This document shows, in pieces, positions 1-6,538 of a DNA stretch of 17,480 nucleotides. Source of the DNA: Bacteroidota bacterium (GTDB taxonomy: Bacteria > Bacteroidota > Bacteroidia > Bacteroidales > UBA4417); assembly GCA_020048595.1 (NCBI GenBank), contig JAIFMH010000287.1:1-17480 (forward strand), read 5' to 3'. The notes under the pieces were generated by a model. The model worked only from the letters and a program-made list of their open reading frames with translations. It was not told where the DNA came from and did no database searches. The position numbers were made by a program, and so were the translations under genes. Every line of letters begins with the position of its first letter. The stretch's first letter is position 1.

Positions 1-899
1 GCTGCGATGCAGGATTCGGCGTTGGTGAAACCGGGCTCGCTGTTTACCTTGATTTTGCTGATTCCATCAAGCGGTTAGGCCGCCATGTAATTGAAGAACG
101 TTACGGGAATCTTTTCCAGATGTACCAGAAAATTGTGGATGAAAATCCATACGAAAATCCAATGATGATCTATCCTGCAGTACATTATACTATGGGTGGA
201 CTTTGGGTTGACTATGAACTGATGTCGACTGTTCCTGGATTGTTTGTTACCGGCGAAGCCAATTTCTCTGATCACGGTGCAAACCGGCTTGGAGCTTCTG
301 CATTGATGCAGGGCCTTGCTGACGGATACTTTGTTCTTCCATACACTATTCAAAACTACCTGGCTGACCAGATCAATGTGCCTCGTTTTAAAACAGATCT
401 TCCTGAATTTGAGGAGTCCGAAAAACAGGTGAAATCGCGGCTGCAAAAACTTTTTGATGTAAAAGGAACCAAAACTGTAGATCATTTCCACCGCCAGCTT
501 GGTAAAATAATGTGGGAATATGTTGGTATGGCACGTAATAAGGCAGGTCTTCAGAAAGCTATTACAATGATTCGTGAAGTTAAAGCTGAATTCTGGAAAG
601 ATGTTAAGATAAGCGGCGAAAACAACGAGGTAAATCCTGAACTGGAAAAAGCAGGCCGCGTAGCCGATTTCATTGAATTAGGTGAGCTGATGGCAATAGA
701 TGCTTTGAACAGAGAAGAATCATGCGGAGGCCATTTCCGTGAGGAATACCAAACTCCTGAAGGTGAGGCTTTGCGTAATGATGATGACTATATGTATGTT
801 GCTGCCTGGGAATTTTCCGGTGATGATAAAACTCCGTTGCTTAATAAGGAACCACTTGAATACGAGGCGATAGAGGTGAAACAGAGGAATTATAAATAG
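1..899 (+). CDS. sdhA: Succinate dehydrogenase/fumarate reductase flavoprotein subunit, C-terminal part
   Basis: The reading frame is open from the window edge (first full codon at position 3) to the TAG at 897-899. About 298 residues are visible, so the start lies outside. The product is the FAD-bearing catalytic subunit that interconverts succinate and fumarate at the cytoplasmic membrane. Visible hallmarks are the substrate-site stretch HYTMGGLWVD, then GLFVTGEANFSDHGANRLGA, the flavin-binding C-terminal motif of the family, and the helical C-terminal domain containing VGMARNKAGL. An in-frame ATG at 120 is internal, because the conserved protein continues upstream of it. The long C-terminal domain and the sdhB found downstream fit the Bacteroides-type sdhCAB (frdCAB) arrangement, with sdhC expected just left of the window. 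Sequence alone cannot say whether it works mainly as succinate dehydrogenase or as fumarate reductase. The usual tight sdhA-sdhB spacing is broken by an inserted small gene. Confidence 0.96.
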   Translation, partial: CDAGFGVGETGLAVYLDFADSIKRLGRHVIEERYGNLFQMYQKIVDENPYENPMMIYPAVHYTMGGLWVDYELMSTVPGLFVTGEANFSDHGANRLGASALMQGLADGYFVLPYTIQNYLADQINVPRFKTDLPEFEESEKQVKSRLQKLFDVKGTKTVDHFHRQLGKIMWEYVGMARNKAGLQKAITMIREVKAEFWKDVKISGENNEVNPELEKAGRVADFIELGELMAIDALNREESCGGHFREEYQTPEGEALRNDDDYMYVAAWEFSGDDKTPLLNKEPLEYEAIEVKQRNYK

Positions 900-907
900 A
901 GGGAATG

Positions 908-986
908 GGTTTTAGGGATTAGGTTTTAGGGTCCTATCCTACATAATAATACGTTGCACCTTCCCTAAACCTTAAATCCTAAAACC
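908..986 (+). repeat. Imperfect inverted repeat of TTTAGGG type upstream of the four-helix-bundle gene
   Basis: The left arm 908-931 contains GGTTTTAGGG twice (908-917 and 922-931), a period of 14 bases. The right arm 963-986 is its inverted copy, matching at 20 of 24 positions, and begins CCCTAAACC. The 31-base loop between them is unrelated sequence. As RNA this could fold into a long hairpin in the sdhA-sdhB message; there is no T-run after it, so it is not a typical terminator. The right arm ends only 8 bases before the ATG at 995, so the hairpin could affect translation of the small gene. Confidence 0.75.
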
Positions 987-994
987 TTTATTTC

Positions 995-1372
995 ATGGAA
1001 AGTAAAAAGATTGAGTCGTTTAAAGATCTATTTGTTTGGCAAAAAGGAATTGAAATTGTAAATAATATATACAAAGCGACTAAAAATTTTCCAAAAGACG
1101 AGTTGTATTGTTTAACAAGTCAAATAAGAAGAGCAGCTATTTCGATTCCTGCTAACATAGCTGAAGGGTGGGGAAGAGGCACAACAAAAAACTACATTCA
1201 ATTCCTGGAGATATCCCGTGGATCACTCTATGAACTTAATACTTTAATTATCATTTCCTTCAATCAGGATTACATTAGCCAGGAAAATTGCAATGAAATG
1301 GAAAATACAATAAATGAAATTGGCAGAATGCTTAATGCTCTAATATCAAAACTCGAAAGTACAAATAAATAA
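995..1372 (+). CDS. Four-helix-bundle protein of the 23S rRNA intervening-sequence (IVP/S23) family
   Basis: This 125-residue protein has the full family signature: FKDLFVWQKGIEI near the N-terminus (residues 9-21), then SQIRRAAISIPANIAEGWGR around residues 42-61, followed by FLEISRGSLYELNTLI. Length and motif order are those of the TIGR02436/PF05635 family, small proteins first seen as open frames in 23S rRNA intervening sequences of Leptospira and Coxiella and related to Avd of diversity-generating retroelements. Relatives form basic four-helix bundles that assemble into ring-shaped pentamers and probably bind nucleic acid; the cellular role of the free-standing copies is unknown. The gene looks clearly more AT-rich than sdhA and sdhB. 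It sits inside their operon on the same strand, so it is probably transcribed with them. The ATG follows a repeat arm directly and has no Shine-Dalgarno sequence. The assignment to the family is firm; the function is open. Confidence 0.93.
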   Translation: MESKKIESFKDLFVWQKGIEIVNNIYKATKNFPKDELYCLTSQIRRAAISIPANIAEGWGRGTTKNYIQFLEISRGSLYELNTLIIISFNQDYISQENCNEMENTINEIGRMLNALISKLESTNK

Positions 1373-1387
1373 AAATTAAGGAACAGA

Positions 1388-1460
1388 GGTTTTTGGTTTT
1401 TGGACATCACCAGCTAACCGGTACCATCCCTAAACCCTAACACCTTAACCCTAACACCTT
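1388..1460 (+). repeat. CCCTAA-type direct repeats with a degenerate G/T arm, upstream of sdhB
   Basis: ACCCTAACACCTT occurs at 1434-1446 and again at 1448-1460, a period of 14 bases, preceded by CCCTAAA at 1428-1434. A degenerate G/T-rich arm (GGTTTTTGGTTTTTGG, 1388-1403) faces it across a 24-base gap, so a weak hairpin is possible. The segment 1435-1458 is also an inverted match (20 of 24) to the far left arm at 908-931. It ends 5 bases before the sdhB ATG, mirroring the repeat placed in front of the four-helix-bundle gene. Confidence 0.75.
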
Positions 1461-1465
1461 CAACT

Positions 1466-2239
1466 ATGGACTTTACATTAAAGATATGGCGTCAGAAGAA
1501 TGCCAAAGCCAAAGGCAAATTTGTCACATATAAAATAAACGGGATCAGCGACAACAGTTCTTTCCTCGAAATGCTTGATGTAGTAAACGAACAGCAGGTT
1601 ATAAAAGGAGAAGATCCGGTTGTGTTCGATCACGATTGCCGCGAAGGGATTTGTGGCGCTTGTAGTTTGTATATCAATGGTCGTCCGCATGGACCCGATG
1701 ATGCAGTTACCACCTGTCAGTTGCATATGCGTAAGTTTAAGGATGGTGACACCATAGTAATTGAACCATGGCGTTCCAAAGCTTTCCCGGTTATCCGCGA
1801 TCTGATGGTCGACAGGCAGGCTTTTGACAAAATCATTCAGGCCGGTGGATTTATTTCGGTTAATACCGGTGGAATTCCCGATGCAAACGCAATACTGATT
1901 CCAAAGCAAGATGCTGATTCGTCAATGGATGCCGCAGCTTGTATCGGTTGCGGCGCATGTGTTGCAGCCTGTAAAAATGCATCAGCCATGCTGTTTGTGG
2001 CAGCTAAAGTTTCGCACCTGTCATTATTGCCACAAGGCAAAGCCGAAGCAACCTTAAGAGTACAGGCAATGGTAGCAAAAATGGATGAACTTGGTTTTGG
2101 CAACTGTACAAATACAGGCGCTTGCGAAGCTGAATGTCCAAAATCAATTTCGATTGATAATATTGCACGCATGAACCGTGAGTTCCTGGGAGCGAAAATC
2201 GGATCGCAGAAAAAAGAAGTAAGCGGAGGCGGATTTTAA
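1466..2239 (+). CDS. sdhB: Succinate dehydrogenase/fumarate reductase iron-sulfur subunit
   Basis: The 257-residue protein carries electrons from the SdhA flavin to the membrane quinone site through three iron-sulfur clusters. The N-terminal ferredoxin-like domain has the [2Fe-2S] ligands C58, C63, C66 (CREGICGAC) and C84. The C-terminal domain has C159-x2-C162-x2-C165-x3-C169 (CIGCGACVAAC) and C214, C220, C224 (ending GACEAECPKSI), the ligands of the [4Fe-4S] and [3Fe-4S] clusters. All expected ligands are present, and the length matches Bacteroidota homologues. The ATG at 1466 starts the conserved LKIWRQ segment, 5 bases after the CCCTAA repeats and 93 bases after the inserted four-helix-bundle gene. 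It is the last gene of the sdh operon, since a terminator overlaps its stop codon. The extended C-terminus (KKEVSGGGF) is not distinctive. Confidence 0.96.
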   Translation: MDFTLKIWRQKNAKAKGKFVTYKINGISDNSSFLEMLDVVNEQQVIKGEDPVVFDHDCREGICGACSLYINGRPHGPDDAVTTCQLHMRKFKDGDTIVIEPWRSKAFPVIRDLMVDRQAFDKIIQAGGFISVNTGGIPDANAILIPKQDADSSMDAAACIGCGACVAACKNASAMLFVAAKVSHLSLLPQGKAEATLRVQAMVAKMDELGFGNCTNTGACEAECPKSISIDNIARMNREFLGAKIGSQKKEVSGGGF

Positions 2240-2249
2240 TCCGCCTTTT
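2227..2249 (+). terminator. Intrinsic terminator overlapping the sdhB stop codon
   Basis: GGCGGATT (2228-2235) pairs perfectly with AATCCGCC (2238-2245), extended by an A-T pair, and is followed by TTTT. In RNA the realistic loop is about six bases (TTTTAA) and holds the sdhB stop codon at 2237-2239. GC-rich stem plus T-run make it a convincing end for the sdh transcript. Confidence 0.8.
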
Positions 2250-2290
2250 CGCTATGAATATTCAACTTTATTTGTGTATAGTTCCTTCAT

Positions 2291-2308
2291 TTTCGTGACA
2301 CCACGAAA
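2291..2308. promoter_or_regulatory. Perfect inverted repeat upstream of the first DUF3857 gene
   Basis: TTTCGTG (2291-2297) and CACGAAA (2302-2308) are exact inverted copies separated by ACAC. The site lies 66 bases before the ATG at 2375, in a 125-base spacer that must hold the promoter, as the preceding gene ends in a terminator. It could be a protein-binding operator or a short RNA hairpin. No T-run follows. No clear -7 box was found in the spacer. The role is inference. Confidence 0.35.
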
Positions 2309-2374
2309 TCATAAAATATAAGTATTACCTGATAGCTAACTTTTAATTATTAATGATTAAACATCATCTTTTCT

Positions 2375-4237
2375 ATGAAAAAACAATTTATAACTCTCGT
2401 TCTACTTGTGGGATTCTTTGGAATGGCTCACGCAGAAAAAGCTCCGATAAAATTCGGAGAAATCAGTAAGGCTGAACTTCTTAACAATGTTTTTGCCCCC
2501 GACACCAGCGCCCCCGCAATTATTATTTGCGACTATGGTTATTTTACTGAAAGCCGTTTTCAGACAGTAAGGGTACTGCGTATAAAGATCCTTAAAAAAG
2601 AAGGATACGACTGGGCTAACCAGACTTTCAGCACCGATTCGAAAACAAATATCAGGGGTATTACTTACAACCTCGAAAACAACCAGATTGTTGAAACAAA
2701 ACTTAAAAAGGAATCCATTTTCAGTACCAGGATAACCGAGGACAGGTACGAAATGCGGGTTGCCATGCCTAACGTGAGAGTAGGATCCATTATTGATATT
2801 GAATTTATGTATGAAGGCATACCTTACGACTGGGATTTTCAACAGGAAATACCGGTAGTTCGCAGTGAACTGATAATAGAGCCCAGCAATTACGTCTCAT
2901 ACAATAAAAACTTTTACGGTTACATCGGGCTAACGGTTAACACTGGAAGTCGTTGGGTATCAGAGAATGTACCTGCTTTTAAACCGGAACCCTATATGAC
3001 TTCATCAAAGAATTACAGATCACGGTTGGAGTTCGATTATGAATCTGTTTCTTTTCCGGGATATTACAAGTCATTTACTACAAGCTGGGGTGCCGTGCGC
3101 GACCTGCTCTATGATAACACTTACTTCGGCATTGCATTAAATGCAGATGGATATCTGAAAAATGCAGCTAAAGACATCAAAGCCAAAACCACAAGCCCGG
3201 AAGAAATGATTAAAATGGCTTACGAATATACCAAACAAATAAAATGGGACCAAACAAACAGGTTGTACACGGATAAAACCTCGATGAACAGTTCCTACAA
3301 AGAGGGGAAAGGAAATTCGGCAGAAGTTAACCTTGCCTTAGTTCAGTTGTTGCGCAAACTCGATTTTGATGCCGGCCCGGTAGTAATGAGTACACGTGGA
3401 AATGGGCGGCTTTCGTCTATTCGGCCAAGTATCAACAAACTCAATTATGTGATAGCTGCTGTTTTTACTGAAAAGGATACTCTTTTGCTTGATGCAACCG
3501 AGGAAAACTGCCCGTATTACCTGCTTCCTATGCGGGCATTGAACGGACAAGCCCAGTTTATTGACAAAAACAGAACAGGGTGGGTGCAACTTGAAGCACA
3601 TAAAAAAGACAAACAAATGGTTGTTTACACCCTTTCCATTGAAGATGACCTGAGCTTAAAAGGGAAGATCGCATTTTCGAGAGGAGATTATGCCGCACTC
3701 AATTTTCGCAATGATTACGAAGACTATAACAGCGATGACGAATACCTGACCAGCTTTAAAGAAGGGAAAAAAGGACTGAAGATCATCTCGCATAAAATTG
3801 ATAATCTGGATAGTTTGTATAAACCCTGCAACGAAGAATTTGAAATAGTGAGTAACAATTCCATTGCCGATATGGATGGCGAATTATACATTACACCATT
3901 ATTATATGAACAAATAACCGAGAATCCGTTTAAGGTTACCGGAAGGAAATATCCTATTGATTTTGGCTACGCACGTGATAATACATATATTGTTAACTAT
4001 ACATTTCCGCAAGGATATACTGTTGTAAACCTGCCGGCTACAATCAATTTAAAATTACCCGGTAATGCGGCATCTTTTCTGTGTAAAGCAACTGTTACCG
4101 AAGGAAAAATTTCAGTTATGTACAAATTAAATATCAACAATAGTTTGATTATACAGACTGAATACGAAGGCTTGCGCGAATTCTATAACCAGATTGTGGC
4201 CAAAGAAGCAGAGCCTATTGTTCTGAAAAGGAATTAA
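2375..4237 (+). CDS. Exported DUF3857/transglutaminase-like protein lacking catalytic Cys and His (paralogue 1)
   Basis: A signal peptide (MKKQFITLVLLVGFFGMAHA, probable cleavage after A20) points to export to the periplasm or outer membrane. Residues about 30-240 form a DUF3857-like beta domain; about 260-400 resemble the transglutaminase-like fold; the rest is beta-rich and resembles DUF3858-type tails. By alignment with the next gene, the catalytic triad positions are S315 (GKGNSAEVN where active members have GDCK), Y358 (KLNYVI instead of FNH) and D373 (LLLDAT). The 43- and 15-residue spacings between these positions equal those of the next gene, which supports the alignment. Cys and His are therefore lost and hydrolase or transglutaminase activity is unlikely; a binding or structural role is inferred. 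It is about two-thirds identical by eye to the gene at 6539-8404. The substrate is unknown. Confidence 0.85.
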   Translation: MKKQFITLVLLVGFFGMAHAEKAPIKFGEISKAELLNNVFAPDTSAPAIIICDYGYFTESRFQTVRVLRIKILKKEGYDWANQTFSTDSKTNIRGITYNLENNQIVETKLKKESIFSTRITEDRYEMRVAMPNVRVGSIIDIEFMYEGIPYDWDFQQEIPVVRSELIIEPSNYVSYNKNFYGYIGLTVNTGSRWVSENVPAFKPEPYMTSSKNYRSRLEFDYESVSFPGYYKSFTTSWGAVRDLLYDNTYFGIALNADGYLKNAAKDIKAKTTSPEEMIKMAYEYTKQIKWDQTNRLYTDKTSMNSSYKEGKGNSAEVNLALVQLLRKLDFDAGPVVMSTRGNGRLSSIRPSINKLNYVIAAVFTEKDTLLLDATEENCPYYLLPMRALNGQAQFIDKNRTGWVQLEAHKKDKQMVVYTLSIEDDLSLKGKIAFSRGDYAALNFRNDYEDYNSDDEYLTSFKEGKKGLKIISHKIDNLDSLYKPCNEEFEIVSNNSIADMDGELYITPLLYEQITENPFKVTGRKYPIDFGYARDNTYIVNYTFPQGYTVVNLPATINLKLPGNAASFLCKATVTEGKISVMYKLNINNSLIIQTEYEGLREFYNQIVAKEAEPIVLKRN

Positions 4238-4309
4238 GTAACTTTCTGGTTCTGTCATCATGTAATTTTCAATCATTACTGCTTGTATCAATTATATCAT
4301 TTTATTTCT

Positions 4310-6229
4310 ATGAAAACGTCCTATTTTCTTGTACCCTTCTTTCTCATTGTACTGTTTGCAAATTCAACCGGATTTTGTGCCGGGGATATAAAATACCGCG
4401 TTGTCGATATCCCGAAACCATTACTTAAGGATGCCAAAGCTGTAGTTAGAAATGAAGAAATTGAAGTTTATATCAAATCTAATTCAGATGTAGTTGAGAA
4501 AGTTAAGTATGCCATCACCATTCTGAATAAGAATGGCGAACGTAATGCTACATTTATGCAACCCTATGATAAAAATGTTAAAGTCAGCGGTATAAAAGCC
4601 AGGCTTTATAATGAGTCGGGGGTTGAGTTTAAAAAGAAAGGTGGTTTTGATGTTTTGGATTATGCTATGATATCGGAAGGTACTACCTATGCAGATAACA
4701 GGGTTAAGGCTATGATTCCGGAACAGTATGAATTTCCCTACACGGTTGAATATACGTATGAAGTAACCTATTCAGGAGTTATTCAATTTCCGGGATGGCA
4801 TCCTGTTGTTGACAATAATGTTTCCATCGAGAAATCGAAGTATTCGCTTATCATGTCAAAACAGGCAAATTGCAGGTACTATGAGCAAAATATAAAGTCG
4901 AAAGTACTGATAGAGAAGACAGCTGAAAGAGAAAATTATACCTGGGAGCTTACTGATATGGTTGCTCTGGCTGATGAGAACTTCAGCCCGGCGCTTTTTG
5001 ATATTACCCCTGTTGTTCTCATAGCTCCTTTGACAGTAAATGTTGACGGGTACACAGGGAATTTTGAGTCGTGGGCAAATTTTGGACTTTGGATCAATAA
5101 ACTTAATCAGGATCGGAATAATCTCGACGATTTGACTAAAGTCAAGATTAAAAAAATGACTGAAGGAATGACTGATGACCGGGCCAAGATCAGGAAATTG
5201 TATGAATACATGCAAAACAAAACCCGTTACGTGAGCATACAGGTAGGGATAGGGGGATTTCAGCCTTTCGATGCCGAAACTGTTGACCGGCTTTCGTATG
5301 GTGATTGTAAAGCGTTGAGCAATTATATGAAATCCATTCTTGAAGTTGCAGGAATAAGTTCAAGATATACGTTGGTTCTGGCCGGTGAAGAAAATCCTAC
5401 TATACATCCCGATTTCCCTTCGAACCAGTTTAATCATGCTATTCTATGTGTACCTTTGGCCAACGATACTGTCTGGCTTGAATGTACAAGTCAAAGAACT
5501 CCGTTCAATTACCTGGGAACTTTTACTGCCGATCGCAAAGTGCTTGTTATAGATGAGAACGGTGGGAAACTGATTAATACACCTTCACTGGATCTTGAAT
5601 CAAACCTCGAATCCCGAAATGTAAAAGTTACACTTGACCCGACCGGGAGTGGCTTTGTGGATGCCAAAAACATATTCCGGGGTGCAACTTACGATACATA
5701 TATTCCTATCCTGCTGAGCGACCAGGCTGACAGAAAAAAAATGGTTACCAGGCGAATTCATATCCCGAATTTCGAACTCGACAATTTTACTATCCAGGAA
5801 ACCAAAGATGAAAATCCATTCGTTACGGAACAGCTTACTATGACCATCACAAGTTATGGTACAAAAGTTGGTGAAAAAATGATGCTTTGCCTTAATATGA
5901 TGAATAAACTGAGTGAATCCCCTTTCCAGTCGGAAAGCCGTAAAAGTGTGATTTCAATTAAATGGCCTGTGTATGAAGTTGATACCGTAATTTATGAGCT
6001 ACCCAAAGGCTACACCCTGGAGAAAATTCCTGCAAAAATCAAACTACAATCCGAATTCGGAGAATTTACAACCGAAGTAACAAAATCAGGTTCCTCGCTT
6101 CAGTATATTCGGACATTCAAAATATTTAAAGCGGAACATCCGGTTGAAAGATATGACGAAATTGTAACTTTCATCGATAAAATTGTGACGGCAGATGAGA
6201 ATAAAGTCATACTGACGAAGGTTATGTAA
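4310..6229 (+). CDS. Exported DUF3857 protein with intact transglutaminase-like Cys-His pair
   Basis: This 639-residue protein starts with a signal peptide (MKTSYFLVPFFLIVLFANSTGFCA, cleavage near residue 24). The ATG at 4310 is chosen over an in-frame TTG at 4283 because it gives a standard signal peptide. A DUF3857-like domain spans roughly residues 40-240. The transglutaminase-like domain follows, with C333 in SYGDCKALSNYMKSIL, H376 in NQFNHAILCV and E391 in VWLECTSQ; Glu occupies the usual Asp place. The C-terminal 200 residues are beta-rich (DUF3858-like). The family resembles papain-fold transglutaminases and proteases, but its reaction and substrate are not known. It follows paralogue 1 after 72 bases on the same strand and is probably cotranscribed with it. 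It lies between two catalytically degenerate relatives, so a joint complex or shared substrate is a reasonable inference. It is clearly more distant from each of them than they are from one another. Confidence 0.87.
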   Translation: MKTSYFLVPFFLIVLFANSTGFCAGDIKYRVVDIPKPLLKDAKAVVRNEEIEVYIKSNSDVVEKVKYAITILNKNGERNATFMQPYDKNVKVSGIKARLYNESGVEFKKKGGFDVLDYAMISEGTTYADNRVKAMIPEQYEFPYTVEYTYEVTYSGVIQFPGWHPVVDNNVSIEKSKYSLIMSKQANCRYYEQNIKSKVLIEKTAERENYTWELTDMVALADENFSPALFDITPVVLIAPLTVNVDGYTGNFESWANFGLWINKLNQDRNNLDDLTKVKIKKMTEGMTDDRAKIRKLYEYMQNKTRYVSIQVGIGGFQPFDAETVDRLSYGDCKALSNYMKSILEVAGISSRYTLVLAGEENPTIHPDFPSNQFNHAILCVPLANDTVWLECTSQRTPFNYLGTFTADRKVLVIDENGGKLINTPSLDLESNLESRNVKVTLDPTGSGFVDAKNIFRGATYDTYIPILLSDQADRKKMVTRRIHIPNFELDNFTIQETKDENPFVTEQLTMTITSYGTKVGEKMMLCLNMMNKLSESPFQSESRKSVISIKWPVYEVDTVIYELPKGYTLEKIPAKIKLQSEFGEFTTEVTKSGSSLQYIRTFKIFKAEHPVERYDEIVTFIDKIVTADENKVILTKVM

Positions 6230-6538
6230 TTTTTTTTTGATTTTTTTAAATTCCAGGTTATGCTTATATGGCCTTTCTTAACGATGCTTGAAATAACCAA
6301 GGCTTAATCTTTAATCTATGAAATTGAGTTTAATCCAATTTCAGTATTAGAAAATGCTTATTCGATAAAGTAAATCTATTCATTGTTTTAAAAAAAACAT
6401 CGAAAGATCTGCTAAATCGAGATTAACCCAGCTAATTCAGTACTTCGGCTCTTTCATTGCCTCATAATAATTAATTTGGATTTAAAGATACCTGACTATA
6501 CCTTCCCGATTTTAATAATAAGGTTTCATTTACCAACT
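6230..6538. other. 309-base AT-rich intergenic spacer without a recognised gene
   Basis: The spacer opens with two T-tracts (T9 at 6230-6238, T7 at 6241-6247) directly after the stop codon, but no stem precedes them, so a standard intrinsic terminator cannot be claimed. A 6-base inverted repeat (GGTTAT 6256-6261 / ATAACC 6293-6298) and a small A/T palindrome (TGTTTT 6384-6389 / AAAACA 6394-6399) are visible. TTAATTTG at 6471-6478 matches the Bacteroidota -7 consensus TAnnTTTG at 7 of 8 positions but lacks a good -33 partner. The length suggests that the next gene has its own promoter. No open frame here looks like a gene. Confidence 0.5.

Larger units (their letters stand above)
900..1465 (+). 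mobile_element. Candidate repeat-flanked four-helix-bundle cassette inserted between sdhA and sdhB
   Basis: The 566 bases between the sdhA stop and the sdhB start consist of one small AT-rich gene between two spacers of nearly equal length (95 and 93 bases). Both spacers have the same layout: a G/T-rich arm, a 24-31 base gap, and a C/A-rich arm that ends 5-8 bases before a start codon. The outermost arms (908-931 and 1435-1458) match as inverted repeats at 20 of 24 positions. No transposase, integrase or reverse transcriptase is present, and no clear target-site duplication was found. Calling this mobile is inference, based on the interruption of a normally adjacent gene pair and on the known link of this protein family to intervening sequences in 23S rRNA genes. 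An alternative is a stably inherited small gene whose spacers are regulatory repeats. Confidence 0.35.

Noticed and set aside
75..491. Open frame on the minus strand inside sdhA
   Set aside because: It is antisense to strongly conserved SdhA sequence and its product looks like no known protein.
900..1465. CRISPR array suggested by repeated TTTAGGG/CCCTAA units
   Set aside because: The units are 10-14 bases, partly inverted, and lack unique spacers of constant length; no cas genes are present.
900..1465. Diversity-generating retroelement, because Avd belongs to the same four-helix-bundle superfamily
   Set aside because: No reverse transcriptase and no template/variable repeat pair with adenine-biased mismatches is visible anywhere in the window.
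900..1465. A true 23S rRNA intervening sequence
   Set aside because: There is no rRNA sequence in the window; the gene sits in a protein-coding operon.
6230..6247. Rho-independent terminator at the T-tracts after the middle DUF3857 gene
   Set aside because: Two T-runs are present but no stem-loop precedes them.
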